Shown: positions 24,721 to 34,674, numbered from the stretch's first letter. The stretch is DNA of 41,882 bases from Alkalilacustris brevis (GCF_003350345.1 NZ_QNVJ01000046.1:1-41882), one strand, 5' to 3'. Notes: generated by a model from the letters alone, not told the origin. Numbers and translations are program-made.

Positions 24721-26547
24721 GTGACATCGCTGGCTGATTTTCTGCGCCGTCGCGTTATGGCGTGCATGGCAGGCATTCTGTTTCTGGCGATTCTGCCGGT
24801 TGCGGCTACGGCCGCACCCTATGCAGCAATGGTCATCGATGCCCGCTCGGGCGAGATCCTGCACGCGCGCAACCACGACACTCGGTTGCACCCCGCCTCG
24901 CTGACCAAGATGATGACCCTATACATAACCTTCGAGGCGGTGAAGAACGGCGAAATCAGCCTCGACACTCCCGTGCGTGTTTCGGCCAATGCTGCGGCCG
25001 AAGTCCCTTCGAAGCTCGGCCTGCGCGCCGGGCAGACCATTTCGCTACGCTACCTGATCCGCGCCGCCGCACTTCGGTCGGCCAATGATGCCGCAACGGC
25101 TATCGGCGAGGCGATCGAGGGCAGCGAAGCCGCCTTCGCCGCCCGCATGACCCGCACCGCCCGCGCGATGGGCATGAACGACACCACCTTCCGCAACGCG
25201 CACGGGCTGACCCACCCCGAACACTTGTCCACCGCGCGCGACATGACGACACTGGCGCGGCAGCTCTTCTTCGATCACCCGGAGTATTACAACCTGTTCT
25301 CCCGCCGCTCCGATTCGGCTGGAATCGCCGTTGTGCGCAACACCAACTGGCGGCTGCTGGACAATTACCGCGGCGCCGACGGGATCAAGACCGGCTATAC
25401 CCGCGCGGCAGGCTACAATCTGGTGGGGTCAGCCGAACGGGGCGGCAAGCGCGTCATCGCCACGATCTTCGGCAGCACCTCGGTGCCGGTCCGCACCCGG
25501 CAGATGATGGAACTTCTCGACATGGGCTTCGGCCGCGCGCCTGTCCAGGTTGCCGTGCGCCGCCCACCGCCACCCGACTATACCGGCACCGGCTCGGGCA
25601 GCCAGCCGGCGGGCCGCACGATCCGTGTCAGCACCGTGGTGTCGCGCAGCCCCGTGCCCCCGTTACGCCCCGCCCCTGCACCCGCCGAACCGCCCGAAGA
25701 GATGCTGCTCGCCCTGCAAGACGGCATCGGCGCCGCCCTCGCCGAGGCTCAGAATGCGCTCGACGCCCCTGAGGATACAGCCGAGGCCGTCATCGCCGCC
25801 GCCATTCCGGCGCCCAGGCCCGATGACCTCGTGGAACAGTTGGCCGAGATCGGCACCGAGGCTCGGGACACCCTCGCCGAACAGGTCGCACAGCAAGACC
25901 CGGACGTGCCGGACGACAGCCCCGCAGCCGCGGACGTGATCCTGCTGGCCGCATCCGACAGCGACATCAGCGCCTTCCCCGAACCCCGCCCGGAAGAGCT
26001 GGCCACCCGCGCCGTCGCTTTCGAGGATGAGGAAGGCGCAGAATTCGCCACCGCCGGACTTTCTCCGGTCAGCGCCGAGGCGCTCGAACGCGCGGTTGCC
26101 TTGGCCGCGGCCAGCCCCACCGAGACCGCCCCCGCTCTCGAAACCGTCACAGCCTCAGACGCGCCCCCGCAGATCATTCTCACTTCTTCCGTGCCGCCGA
26201 CACGGCCCGACACCGACCTGATCATCGCCGCGCGCCCTACCGCCAATGATGCGACACCCGAAGTCGGCGCAACCCGGGTCGAGATGCTGACGCGGCAGGT
26301 CTCCACCTCGGATCCCCGCCTCTGGGGCATCAATGTGGGGCGCTACGGCTCGCGCTTCGAGGCCGAGCGGGTACTCATGCAGACCGCCCTGACCGAAACC
26401 GGCGTTCTGGACGGTGCGCTGCGCAAGGTCAGCCAGGGCAGCGGCGGCTTCGACGCCAATTTCATGGGATTGTCACGCGAACAGGCCGATCTTGCCTGTC
26501 GCCGGCTTCAGGCGCGCGATCGGCTCTGCTTCACTCTCAGCCCCTGA
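24721..26547 (+). CDS. D-alanyl-D-alanine carboxypeptidase (PBP5 type) with SPOR domain
   Basis: 608 residues. A signal peptide (about 10-33, ending ATAAPYA) is followed by the peptidase S11 domain with SxxK (SLTK, S60/K63), SxN (SAN, S120) and KTG (K223). It trims the terminal D-Ala from peptidoglycan in the periplasm. A long Ala/Pro/Glu-rich linker (about 280-530) leads to a C-terminal SPOR domain (about 530-608) starting WGINVGRYGSR; SPOR domains bind denuded glycan at the division site. The first in-frame GTG (24715) is too close to GAGGG, whereas that at 24721 is 8 nt away, so I use 24721. A three-codon reading frame with its own AGGAG ends just before it. Confidence 0.93.
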   Translation: MTSLADFLRRRVMACMAGILFLAILPVAATAAPYAAMVIDARSGEILHARNHDTRLHPASLTKMMTLYITFEAVKNGEISLDTPVRVSANAAAEVPSKLGLRAGQTISLRYLIRAAALRSANDAATAIGEAIEGSEAAFAARMTRTARAMGMNDTTFRNAHGLTHPEHLSTARDMTTLARQLFFDHPEYYNLFSRRSDSAGIAVVRNTNWRLLDNYRGADGIKTGYTRAAGYNLVGSAERGGKRVIATIFGSTSVPVRTRQMMELLDMGFGRAPVQVAVRRPPPPDYTGTGSGSQPAGRTIRVSTVVSRSPVPPLRPAPAPAEPPEEMLLALQDGIGAALAEAQNALDAPEDTAEAVIAAAIPAPRPDDLVEQLAEIGTEARDTLAEQVAQQDPDVPDDSPAAADVILLAASDSDISAFPEPRPEELATRAVAFEDEEGAEFATAGLSPVSAEALERAVALAAASPTETAPALETVTASDAPPQIILTSSVPPTRPDTDLIIAARPTANDATPEVGATRVEMLTRQVSTSDPRLWGINVGRYGSRFEAERVLMQTALTETGVLDGALRKVSQGSGGFDANFMGLSREQADLACRRLQARDRLCFTLSP

Positions 26548-26590
26548 AGGGGTGGAAGGCGCCGCCCTGAACAGGCCGCGCCCGCTCGCC

Positions 26591-26642
26591 CCATCTTCTT
26601 GGCCCAAATATCCCTGCCGGAGGCATCCGCCACCGGCCAGGG
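26591..26642 (-). repeat. Dispersed intergenic repeat, copy C (terminator-like for ccoGHIS)
   Basis: Holds CTTCTTGGC, then CCAAATATCCCTGCCGGAGGCA. CCCTGCCGG (26612-26620) and CCGGCCAGGG (26633-26642) pair with one bulged base. On the minus strand the hairpin is followed by ATATTTGGG and lies 48 nt past the ccoS stop, so it could end the ccoGHIS transcript. Its bases differ from copy B in the stem while pairing is kept. Confidence 0.68.
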
Positions 26643-26690
26643 GCAGGCCGCGCGCAATTCCCGCGGGCCTCTCCCGCCAGCCCCCAAGGC

Positions 26691-26852
26691 TCAATCCTGT
26701 TTCGGCTTGTCGTCGTAATCGTCCCTCAGGATGCGGCGGCTATCCCCTTCAGGGTCGTCATACATGCCCTTGCGCAAGGTCCACCAGAACGCCAGCAGAC
26801 CCAGCAGACCCAGGCCCAGCGACACCGGAATCAATATGGCCAGAACTTCCAT
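26691..26852 (-). CDS. ccoS: cbb3-type cytochrome oxidase assembly protein CcoS
   Basis: 53 residues. It starts MEVLAILIPVSLGLGLLG, has one membrane helix (about 4-24), then the conserved FWWTLRKGMYDDPEGDSRR with the YDDPEGD motif of CcoS/FixS, and an acidic tail. CcoS is needed for insertion of heme and copper into the cbb3 oxidase. AGGAGG stands 5 nt before the ATG, a strong ribosome site. It follows ccoI by 27 nt as the last gene of the operon. Confidence 0.93.
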   Translation of the reverse strand: MEVLAILIPVSLGLGLLGLLAFWWTLRKGMYDDPEGDSRRILRDDYDDKPKQD

Positions 26853-26879
26853 CTCGGCCTCCTTATTCCCTGGCTTTCG

Positions 26880-29072
26880 TCACTTCAGCCGCAGCGCGTT
26901 GAGCGACACAGAGATCGATGACAGCGACATCACCGCTGCCGCCCAGAGCGGCGTGCACCAGCCCAACAGCGCCACCGGCACGAAAATCGCGTTATAGACG
27001 CCTGACTGCCAGAAGTTCTCGCGAATACGGCGGGTCGAGGCCTTCGCCACCCGCAGCGCATCGTTGATGGGCGCGAGGTCACGCCCCAGAAGCACCATAT
27101 CCGACGCCGCCCGCGCCGCATCCAGCGCCGAGGCCGGCGAGATCGACACATGCGCCGCCGACAGCGCCACCGTGTCGTTCAGCCCGTCGCCGACCATCAG
27201 CACCCGGTGGCCCTCCGCCTGCAGCGCGGCGACCTTCTCGGCCTTGTCCTCGGGCAATGCGTTGGCGTGCCAGTGCGCGATTCCCAGCCGCCGCGCCATG
27301 GCCTCGACCGCCGGGGCCACATCGCCCGAAATCAGCCAGACCGCCTTACCTTGCGATTTCAGGGCGGTCACCACCTCCTCGGCGCCGGGGCGCAGCGCAT
27401 CGGTGAACGTGAAGCTGTGCGTCTCCTCGCCCAGTGACAGGTATGCACCGGTGGTCGCGCAATGGGTCGCGCCGACCCACCCGGCACGCCCCAGCCTGAC
27501 CATCCGCCCCTGCCAGAGCCCCTGCACCCCGTAGCCCGGCGCCTCGCGCAGATCTTCGATCTCCGCCGGGCGGATGCCGCGCGCGTTCAGCGCCCTCGCC
27601 AGTGCACGCGCCAGCGGATGGCCGGAGGCTTCCGCCAGCCCCAGCGCCACGCCCAGCGCTGACTCGGGGTGATCGTCCAGGTTGTCGGGCACTGGTGTGC
27701 CCATGGTCAGCGTGCCGGTCTTGTCGAAGACCACCGTGTCGACCTCGGCCAGGCGCTCAAGCGCGGTGCCGTCCTTGATCAGGAGCCCCTTGCGAAACAG
27801 CTTGCCGCTGGCCGCCGTCACCACGGCCGGCACCGCCAGCCCCAGCGCGCAGGGGCAGGTGATGATCAGCGTCGCCACGGCGATATTGACCGACAGCCGC
27901 AAATCGCCCCCCGACAGGTACATCCAGGCCAAAAAGGCCCCAAGCGACAAGAGCGGGATGGTCGGCGCATAGGCGCGCGCTGCGCGGTCGGCAAGCGTGG
28001 TATAGCGCGTGCGCGCCGATTCCGCGGCGGCCACCAGATCGGCCATGCGATGGAGCGAGCTGTCCTTGCCCGCCGCCGTCACCCGCACTGTCAGCGGGCC
28101 GGTCAGGTTGACCTCGCCCGTGCTCAACTCGGCACCTTCGGCGATCACCGCCGGCAGGGTCTCGCCCGTCAGCAGCGAGCGGTCGATCTCGGAGCGTCCG
28201 GCCACCACAACGCCATCGACAGGCACCCGCCCGCCGGGGCGCACCAGCACCAGATCGCCCGGCACCAGATCCGACACCGAAACCGTGTGTTGCTGTCCGT
28301 CTTGCAGCCGGATCGCGCGCGGCACTTCGAGCGCGGCCAGTTCCTGTGCCGCCGAGCGCGCCACCGCGCGGGCGCGATAATCCAGATACCGCCCTGCCAG
28401 CAGGAAAAAGCACAGCATCACCGCCGCTTCAAAGTAAGCGTGCGCGCCCGACTGAAGCGTTTCATAAAGCGAGATGAGCACTGTCAGAACCAGCGCAAGC
28501 GAAATCGGCCCATCCATGTTCAGCCGCCCTGCCCGCAGCGCCCTGGCTGCCGAGCGAAAGAACGGCTGCCCGGCAAAGGCCACCGTGGGAATGGCGATCA
28601 GCGCCGATATCAGGTGGAACAGGTCGCGCGTGGCATCCGTGGCCCCCGACCAGACCCCAACCGACAGCAGCATGACATTCATCATGGCGAAGCCGGCCAC
28701 GCCCATCCGCATCAGCAGATCGCGGCCCTGCCTGTCGGTTTCGGTCACCGAAAGGATGCCTGGGTCAAGTTCATGCGCCTCGTAACCCAGCCCTTCGAGC
28801 TGTTTGATCACCTCATCGGCAGTGACATCGGGCGCGGCATCGACGCTGACGCGCCTGAGTGTCAGATTCACCCGCGCCGAGCGGATGCCGGGGTGCCGGG
28901 CCAGCCCGCGCTCAACCGCCGCGATGCAACCGGCGCAATGGATCGTCGGCAAGGACAGCAAGAGCCGCGCGCCCTTGTCTTGCACGGCCGCGCGCCCGGC
29001 CATCTCCGCCGCCGGCCCTGCGACATCGCAGGCCGGGCAAGCCGAAGGGGGCGGGCGCAGAACCGTGGTCAT
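26880..29072 (-). CDS. ccoI: Copper-translocating P-type ATPase CcoI (FixI)
   Basis: 730 residues. A Cys pair CPAC (12-15) near the N terminus is followed by a heavy-metal domain with HCAGC (C46, C49), eight membrane helices, the transmembrane metal site CPC (C406, C408), DKTGTLT (phosphorylated D450) and GDGLND. It is the CtpA/FixI-type exporter that supplies copper for cbb3 oxidase assembly. It lies 6 nt after ccoH. The start at 29072 is the only good ATG. Confidence 0.95.
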   Translation of the reverse strand: MTTVLRPPPSACPACDVAGPAAEMAGRAAVQDKGARLLLSLPTIHCAGCIAAVERGLARHPGIRSARVNLTLRRVSVDAAPDVTADEVIKQLEGLGYEAHELDPGILSVTETDRQGRDLLMRMGVAGFAMMNVMLLSVGVWSGATDATRDLFHLISALIAIPTVAFAGQPFFRSAARALRAGRLNMDGPISLALVLTVLISLYETLQSGAHAYFEAAVMLCFFLLAGRYLDYRARAVARSAAQELAALEVPRAIRLQDGQQHTVSVSDLVPGDLVLVRPGGRVPVDGVVVAGRSEIDRSLLTGETLPAVIAEGAELSTGEVNLTGPLTVRVTAAGKDSSLHRMADLVAAAESARTRYTTLADRAARAYAPTIPLLSLGAFLAWMYLSGGDLRLSVNIAVATLIITCPCALGLAVPAVVTAASGKLFRKGLLIKDGTALERLAEVDTVVFDKTGTLTMGTPVPDNLDDHPESALGVALGLAEASGHPLARALARALNARGIRPAEIEDLREAPGYGVQGLWQGRMVRLGRAGWVGATHCATTGAYLSLGEETHSFTFTDALRPGAEEVVTALKSQGKAVWLISGDVAPAVEAMARRLGIAHWHANALPEDKAEKVAALQAEGHRVLMVGDGLNDTVALSAAHVSISPASALDAARAASDMVLLGRDLAPINDALRVAKASTRRIRENFWQSGVYNAIFVPVALLGWCTPLWAAAVMSLSSISVSLNALRLK

Positions 29073-29078
29073 TGGCGC

Positions 29079-29534
29079 TCAGCCCTCGCGCACATGCAGT
29101 ACGACGCGCTGGCGGAAGGCCGTGCCATCGGGTGCGGTTGCGATCAGGCGGATGTTCCAGTTGCCCGGCGCCAGATCGACGGGGGCGCGGAATTCGCCCT
29201 GGCTATAGGTAAATTCGGGCGTCCGGTCGTCGCGCACATGGGTGGCGCGCCCCAGCGTCGCATCGAGCGAGGCCACCTCGACCGGGCGGCCCTGGGCATC
29301 GGTGAAGCTCAGCACCAGGTGCCCGGCTTCGACAGCGGCGGTCAGGTCCCAGCCAAGGGATTCCTGCGCGGCCAGGTCTTCGTTGAAGGTCTGGCTGGCC
29401 ACATAGCTGTTTTGCACTTCAAGCCCCGGAAAGCTGCGCACGGCGTTATAGGCCAGCAAAAAATTCGCTACGAAAATGACGCCGAAGGCCGAAACCGCGA
29501 TGGCGAGCACCTTCTTGCCGGTAAGTGGTTTCAT
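29079..29534 (-). CDS. ccoH: FixH/CcoH family protein
   Basis: 151 residues. One N-terminal membrane helix (about 8-30) is followed by a periplasmic domain containing SYVASQTFNEDLAAQESLGW and GNWNIRLIATAPDG, as in FixH. It is needed for stable assembly of the cbb3 oxidase, and in homologues it contacts CcoN. It lies 5 nt after ccoG and 6 nt before ccoI. Confidence 0.93.
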   Translation of the reverse strand: MKPLTGKKVLAIAVSAFGVIFVANFLLAYNAVRSFPGLEVQNSYVASQTFNEDLAAQESLGWDLTAAVEAGHLVLSFTDAQGRPVEVASLDATLGRATHVRDDRTPEFTYSQGEFRAPVDLAPGNWNIRLIATAPDGTAFRQRVVLHVREG

Positions 29535-29539
29535 GATGG

Positions 29540-30967
29540 TCAGTTCCCCCGTCCGTTGAAAACCGTGTCGGAATAAACCCGCTCGCCCAGCAGCCCCTCT
29601 TCGGCCCAGATGCGCAGCGGCGTGCTGGCGGCGGTGGCGGCGGGGCTGGATGCAGGCGCGGTGACATAGACCCGCTGGTTGAGCAGTTCGTCAGCAGCCA
29701 CCACCACCGTGGCGCCGTCGATCCCTTCCAGCGTCAGCTCGAACGGCTGGTCGGCGCTCAGCGACAATGTGAAGGGGCGCGGCTCTCCGTGCATGTTGCG
29801 CAGGCGCACCTCATAGGCATTGCGCACCGATCCGTCAGACAGCACCACATGGGTTGGGTTGCGGATGGGTGACACGCTCATGTCGAGATCGCTGCGCAGG
29901 AACAGCAGCACCACCAGCCCGACCCCCACACCGGCCCAAAGCACGGTGTAAAGCATGGTGCGGGGTCGGAAGATGTGCTTCCAGACCGAGATCGGCGGTT
30001 TTCCGGCGCGTTCGCTTATCTCGTCGGACAGGGCCAGGTAGCCGATCAGCCCGCGCGGCTTGCCGACCTTGTCCATCACTTCGTCGCAGGCGTCGATGCA
30101 CAGCCCGCAGGTGATGCAGGCCAGTTGCTGGCCATCGCGGATATCGATGCCCATGGGGCAGACATTGACGCAGGCGTTGCAATCGATGCAGTCGCCCAAG
30201 GCCTCGGCACCTTCGGCCTTGCGGTGCTTGCCGCGCGGCTCGCCGCGCCAGTCGCGATACCCGATGGTGATGGTGTCCTCGTCCATCATCGCTGCCTGGA
30301 TGCGCGGCCAGGGACAGGCATAGATGCAGATCTGTTCGCGGAAGAACCCACCAAAGAAGAAGGTCGTCGCAGTCAGGATGCCGATGGTGATATAAGCCAC
30401 CGGATGCGCCTGAAAGGCCAGCAGGTCGCGTGCCAGCGTCGGCGCGTCGGTGAAATAGAACACCCAGGCCCCGCCGGTTGCCAGCGCGATCAGCAGCCAG
30501 GCGGCCCATTTGCTCAGGTAGATGCGGGCCTTGCGAACACTCCACGGTGCCTTCCACAGCCGCACGCGCGCATTGCGGTCGCCCTCGATCCATCGCTCGA
30601 CAGTGATGAAAAGGTCGGTCCAGACGGTCTGCGGGCAGGCATAGCCGCACCAAACCCGGCCCAATGCCGAGGTAAACAGAAACAGCCCCAGCCCCGCCAT
30701 GATCAGCAGCCCGGCGACGAAATAGAACTCATGCGGCCAGATCTCGACCACGAAGAAGAAAAAGCGCCGGTTCGCCAGATCGACCAGAACCGCCTGATCG
30801 GGCATGTTGGGGCCACGGTCCCAGCGAATCCAGGGGGTAATGTAGTAGATGCCCAGCAGCACCCCCATCAGCCACCATTTGAGTGTGCGGAAGCTGCCCT
30901 TCACCTTGCGGGGAAAGACCGGCTCGCGCGCCTCGTAAAGGCGGGGGGGCTCTTCGGATGTGCTCAC
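29540..30967 (-). CDS. ccoG: Cytochrome c oxidase accessory protein CcoG (FixG)
   Basis: 475 residues from the GTG at 30967. Five or so membrane helices, then a 4Fe-4S ferredoxin domain with CIDCNACVNVCP (from C260) and CITCGLCIDACD (from C284), plus CGYACPQT and CIYACPWPR in the membrane part. The C-terminal IG-like domain is periplasmic. CcoG is a copper reductase used in cbb3 maturation in homologues. GGAG is 6 nt before this GTG; the in-frame ATG codons at 30979 and 30991 have poorer ribosome sites, so the start may vary. Confidence 0.94.
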   Translation of the reverse strand: MSTSEEPPRLYEAREPVFPRKVKGSFRTLKWWLMGVLLGIYYITPWIRWDRGPNMPDQAVLVDLANRRFFFFVVEIWPHEFYFVAGLLIMAGLGLFLFTSALGRVWCGYACPQTVWTDLFITVERWIEGDRNARVRLWKAPWSVRKARIYLSKWAAWLLIALATGGAWVFYFTDAPTLARDLLAFQAHPVAYITIGILTATTFFFGGFFREQICIYACPWPRIQAAMMDEDTITIGYRDWRGEPRGKHRKAEGAEALGDCIDCNACVNVCPMGIDIRDGQQLACITCGLCIDACDEVMDKVGKPRGLIGYLALSDEISERAGKPPISVWKHIFRPRTMLYTVLWAGVGVGLVVLLFLRSDLDMSVSPIRNPTHVVLSDGSVRNAYEVRLRNMHGEPRPFTLSLSADQPFELTLEGIDGATVVVAADELLNQRVYVTAPASSPAATAASTPLRIWAEEGLLGERVYSDTVFNGRGN

Positions 30968-31078
30968 GCTATGCTCCATTTCCGGCGGCACGGACCACGG
31001 GCGCCTGCCGCCGGCCTGTTTGGGTTTCCACCATGACTTGACGGCGCCAAATCATGCAGAAAAGATATATCAATTGGC

Positions 31079-31127
31079 GGCACCGACACCCTTTTGGAAA
31101 CGCGCGAACAGGAAGGGTGTCGGCGCC
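31079..31127 (-). terminator. Stem-loop downstream of ccoP, second arm
   Basis: GGCACCGACACCCTT (31079-31093) pairs with AAGGGTGTCGGCGCC (31113-31127), 15 pairs on the minus-strand RNA with one G-U, around a 19-nt loop. It lies 40 nt past the ccoP stop. The sequence after it (GCCAATTGATATATCTTTTC) is T-rich, so it is a good candidate terminator of ccoNOQP. Confidence 0.65.
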
Positions 31128-31129
31128 TC

Positions 31130-31155
31130 CCCCGGGGCCGCGGATGGCCCCGGGG
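31130..31155. terminator. Perfect GC hairpin downstream of ccoP
   Basis: CCCCGGGGCC (31130-31139) and GGCCCCGGGG (31146-31155) are perfect arms with a 6-nt loop, 12 nt after the ccoP stop. TTTT follows on the plus strand only. With the larger hairpin beside it, it probably forms a composite end of the ccoNOQP transcript. Confidence 0.55.
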
Positions 31156-31166
31156 TTTTCCCGCCA

Positions 31167-32099
31167 TTACTCGCCGCCGCCCAACTGGTGGACATAGACG
31201 GAAACGGCACGGATTTCTGCCTCGCGCAGGCGGCCATCGAAGGCAGGCATGACGCCTGCGCGGCTATACCAAATGCTTTCGCGGATCGAGGCGCGGTCGC
31301 CCCCATAAAGCCAGACCTGATTGTTCAGCGCGGGTGCGCCAAGGGCATGGTCGCCCGCCCCATCAGCGCCGTGGCAAGCCGCGCATTGCATCTGGAATAT
31401 CTCGCCTCCGGGTTCGGCCAGCGCCTCATCATGCGACTGGCCGGAAAGCGACAGGACATATTCGACAACCGCGTCGACCTCGTCCACGTCGAGCAGCCCG
31501 TCACGGCCGAAGGCGGGCATCTGCGAGAAACGCGCCTGCGGGTCGGTCTCGTTGCGGATGCCGTGGGCCACGGTGAGATGGATGTCCTCAAGCGTGCCGC
31601 CCCAGAGCCAGTCGTCATCGAGCAGGTTCGGGTAGCCCGCCGCCTGCACCCCGGCCCCGCCGGTGCCATGACACTGCGAGCATTGCGCGGCAAACACCGC
31701 GCCCCCCGCCTGCACGGCGAAGCGCTCCAGTTCGTCATCGTCGCGCAGCGCGGCAATTTCAGTTTCATTCAAGCGCTGGAACCAGACCTCGTTGCGCGCC
31801 TCGAAATCGGCGATCTCGTTGGCCACCTCTGCACGCGACGAATAGCCCAGGATCCCCGATGTGGCCTTGGTCACAAGCGGCCACGCCGGATAAAGGATCA
31901 TGTAGATGATGGCCCAGACGATGGTGATGTAGAAGGTCCAGAGCCACCAGCGCGGCATCGGGTTGTCGTATTCCTCGATCCCGTCCCATACATGGCCGGT
32001 CGTGGGTGGTTCCTCCACGATTTTCTTCTTCGGATCGGGATACTGCCGTTCGGGCGGGCTGACCTTGTTCTCGGGAGTCTTGTTTTCAGGATCGACCAT
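31167..32099 (-). CDS. ccoP: cbb3-type cytochrome c oxidase subunit CcoP (diheme)
   Basis: 310 residues: an N-terminal membrane helix (about 52-72) then two cytochrome c domains with CSQCH (C140, C143, H144) and CAACH (C239, C242, H243). It passes electrons from soluble c-type cytochromes to CcoO. Start and ccoQ stop share one base (TGATG), so translation is coupled. Confidence 0.96.
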   Translation of the reverse strand: MVDPENKTPENKVSPPERQYPDPKKKIVEEPPTTGHVWDGIEEYDNPMPRWWLWTFYITIVWAIIYMILYPAWPLVTKATSGILGYSSRAEVANEIADFEARNEVWFQRLNETEIAALRDDDELERFAVQAGGAVFAAQCSQCHGTGGAGVQAAGYPNLLDDDWLWGGTLEDIHLTVAHGIRNETDPQARFSQMPAFGRDGLLDVDEVDAVVEYVLSLSGQSHDEALAEPGGEIFQMQCAACHGADGAGDHALGAPALNNQVWLYGGDRASIRESIWYSRAGVMPAFDGRLREAEIRAVSVYVHQLGGGE

Positions 32100-32320
32100 C
32101 AGCGTGCCTCGTTGCTTTGCCCGCGCCCCTCAGGCGCGGCGGTGTCGTCACCCTCGCGCGCAGGCCGGTCGTCATTGCGGAAAATCATGTTAGAGGTCTC
32201 TTCATGCACCTCGCGGCTGCCGGGACGGAAGACGAACAGCACCACCCCGATGAAAAAGAGAAACATGAACAGCAGATGCCAGCTGTCGGCAAAGGTGCGC
32301 AGCATCGTGTAGGTTTCCAT
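32099..32320 (-). CDS. ccoQ: cbb3-type cytochrome c oxidase subunit CcoQ
   Basis: 73 residues. One membrane helix (about 15-31) and a short charged cytoplasmic tail with FRPGSREVHEE. CcoQ protects the oxidase from oxygen damage and can relay redox information in Rhodobacter. Lies 11 nt after ccoO, with GGGAGG a few nt before the ATG, and overlaps ccoP by one base. Confidence 0.92.
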   Translation of the reverse strand: METYTMLRTFADSWHLLFMFLFFIGVVLFVFRPGSREVHEETSNMIFRNDDRPAREGDDTAAPEGRGQSNEAR

Positions 32321-32331
32321 GGTGCCCTCCC

Positions 32332-33057
32332 TTATCGGCTGGGGTCAGGCACGAAGGTGGAGAAATCCACCAGCGTTCCCAACATCTGCATATAGGCGAT
32401 GATCGCATCCATCTCGGTCAACTGGGGCTGACCGTCGAAGTTGCGTGTCTGCGCGCCCGGATACCGCTCGAGCAGGCCCGAATGATCGGCATCGGGATTG
32501 GCCTGCGCCAGGAAGTCGGCGCGCGCGTTCTCAAGCATCTCGTCGGTGTAGGGCACGCCCAGCATCTGATGCGTGCGCAACAGATCCCCGACATATTGCC
32601 CGTCGATCTCGCGGTTCATCAGGAAGGCGTAGCTTGGCATGATCGACTCGGGCACGACCGATTTCGGGTCGATCATGTGCTGCACATGCCACTCATCCGA
32701 GTAGCGCCCCCCCACACGTGCCAGGTCCGGCCCGGTGCGCTTGGAGCCCCACTGGAACGGCCGGTCATACATTGACTCGGCCGCCAGGCTGTAATGGCCG
32801 TAACGCTCCACCTCGTCACGCATGGGGCGGATCATCTGGCTGTGACAGACATAGCAGCCCTCGCGCACGTAGATTTCGCGCCCGGCCAGTTCAAGCGGGC
32901 TGTAGGGGCGCACGCCCTCTACCTCCTCGATGGTGTTCTCAAGGTAGAACAAGGGCACGATCTGCACGATGCCGCCGATCGTCACCACCAGAAAGCTGAG
33001 AACGAGCAGCAGGGTGGCGTGGGTTTCGATCTTCTTGTGATGGTCGAGAATGGCCAT
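32332..33057 (-). CDS. ccoO: cbb3-type cytochrome c oxidase subunit CcoO (monoheme)
   Basis: 241 residues. An N-terminal membrane helix (about 15-38) anchors a c-type cytochrome whose heme motif is CYVCH (C68, C71, H72). It transfers electrons from CcoP to CcoN. The CHSQMIRPM stretch is typical of the family. The gene follows ccoN by 15 nt. Confidence 0.96.
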   Translation of the reverse strand: MAILDHHKKIETHATLLLVLSFLVVTIGGIVQIVPLFYLENTIEEVEGVRPYSPLELAGREIYVREGCYVCHSQMIRPMRDEVERYGHYSLAAESMYDRPFQWGSKRTGPDLARVGGRYSDEWHVQHMIDPKSVVPESIMPSYAFLMNREIDGQYVGDLLRTHQMLGVPYTDEMLENARADFLAQANPDADHSGLLERYPGAQTRNFDGQPQLTEMDAIIAYMQMLGTLVDFSTFVPDPSR

Positions 33058-33072
33058 TTGATCCCACCCCCC

Positions 33073-34674
33073 TTACTGAGCGGCAACCGGCGCGGCGGAA
33101 GGCTGGCGTGCCCCCACCGACGTCACGGTTTTCCACAGGTTGTAGCACATGATGATTGCCCCCAGCAGGAACAGAACCCCGCCCAGGCCACGGACCACAT
33201 ACATCGGGAACTTGGCCGAGACCGTGTCGGCGAAGGAGTTCACGAGGAAGCCCTGCGAATCCACTTCGCGCCACATCAGGCCTTCCATGATGCCGGTGAC
33301 CCACATCGCCGCCGCGTAGAGCACGATGCCGATGGTCGCCAGCCAGAAGTGCCAGCTGACCAGCCTGAGCGAATAGAGCCGCTCACGCTGCCACAGCCGC
33401 GGCACCAGGAAGTAGAGTGCGCCGAAGGTGATCATGCCGTTCCAGCCCAGCGCGCCGGAATGCACATGGCCGATCGTCCAGTCGGTGTAATGCGACAGCG
33501 CATTGACCGTCTTGATCGACATCATCGGCCCCTCGAAGGTGGCCATGCCGTAGAAACCCACCGCCACGACCATCATGCGGATGATCGGGTCGGTGCGCAG
33601 CTTGTCCCAGGCGCCCGACAGCGTCATCAGCCCGTTGATCATACCGCCCCAGCTTGGCATCCACAGCATCACCGAGAAGGTCATGCCCAGCGTCTGCGCC
33701 CAATCGGGCAGCGCGGTGTAATGCAGGTGGTGCGGACCGGCCCAGATATACAGAAAGATCAGCGCCCAGAAGTGGATGATGCTGAGCTTGTAGCTGTAAA
33801 CGGGCCGCTCGGCCTGTTTGGGGATGAAGTAATACATCATCCCCAGAAAGCCCGCAGTCAGGAAGAAGCCCACCGCGTTGTGGCCATACCACCACTGCAC
33901 CATGGCGTCTTGCACCCCGGCCCACAGGATCACCGATTTGGAGCCCCAGATCGACACCGGGATCGAGACGTTGTTCACCACATGCAGCATCGCCACCGTG
34001 ATGATGAAGCTCAGGTAGAACCAGTTGGCGACATAGATGTGTTTCTCGCGTCGCTTGATCAGCGTGCCCATGAACACAGCCAGATAGGCCAGCCAGACGA
34101 CGACAAGCCACCAGTCGGCATACCATTCGGGTTCGGCGTATTCCTTGGACTGGGTCGCGCCGAGAAGGTATCCCGTGGCCGCCAGCACAATGAAGAACTG
34201 ATACCCCCAGAACACGAACCAGGCGAGGTTGCCGCCCCAGAGCCGCGCCGCCGAGGTGCGCTGCACCACATAGAACGAGGTCGCGATCAGCGCGTTGCCG
34301 CCAAAGGCGAAAATCACCGCCGAGGTGTGCAACGGCCGCAGCCGGCCGAAGTTGAGATACCCCTGCGCCCACGTGAAGTTGAGCTCGGGCCAGGCCATCT
34401 GGAAGGCGATGACAACCCCCACCAGAAAGCCCACAACCCCCCAGAATGCCGTGGCGATCACGCCTGCGCGCACCACGTCATCCATATATACTCCCGGATC
34501 ATGCACCGTGGCCGGTTCGCCCACACGGCGCAGCTGCCACAGAAACAGCCCCCCCGCGGTCAGCATCACGATAATTGCATGAACCAGATAAGCCTCGTCG
34601 CGCGCGAAATTGGTGGCGATCGCTGCAAACAGCGTGATCGCCGCCAGCGCAGCCAGCTTCACGAAATCCCACAT
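33073..34674 (-). CDS. ccoN: cbb3-type cytochrome c oxidase catalytic subunit CcoN
   Basis: 533 residues, about 12 membrane helices with the His ligands of the heme b, heme b3 and CuB centres, seen in [24 protein letters not shown] and [13 protein letters not shown]. It reduces oxygen to water with high affinity and pumps protons, used at low oxygen. An FNR-type box lies 122 nt upstream in the divergent gap with the stress-protein gene. First gene of ccoNOQP. Confidence 0.97.
   Translation of the reverse strand: MWDFVKLAALAAITLFAAIATNFARDEAYLVHAIIVMLTAGGLFLWQLRRVGEPATVHDPGVYMDDVVRAGVIATAFWGVVGFLVGVVIAFQMAWPELNFTWAQGYLNFGRLRPLHTSAVIFAFGGNALIATSFYVVQRTSAARLWGGNLAWFVFWGYQFFIVLAATGYLLGATQSKEYAEPEWYADWWLVVVWLAYLAVFMGTLIKRREKHIYVANWFYLSFIITVAMLHVVNNVSIPVSIWGSKSVILWAGVQDAMVQWWYGHNAVGFFLTAGFLGMMYYFIPKQAERPVYSYKLSIIHFWALIFLYIWAGPHHLHYTALPDWAQTLGMTFSVMLWMPSWGGMINGLMTLSGAWDKLRTDPIIRMMVVAVGFYGMATFEGPMMSIKTVNALSHYTDWTIGHVHSGALGWNGMITFGALYFLVPRLWQRERLYSLRLVSWHFWLATIGIVLYAAAMWVTGIMEGLMWREVDSQGFLVNSFADTVSAKFPMYVVRGLGGVLFLLGAIIMCYNLWKTVTSVGARQPSAAPVAAQ

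Noticed and set aside
27669-29576. Long rightward open frame opposite ccoI and ccoH
   Set aside because: Shadow of the copper ATPase and FixH; composition rich in Arg, His and Gln, typical of antisense frames.
31061-31078. FNR box upstream of ccoG
   Set aside because: Only one half-site (TTGAT) is present on the minus strand; the partner half is missing at the proper spacing.
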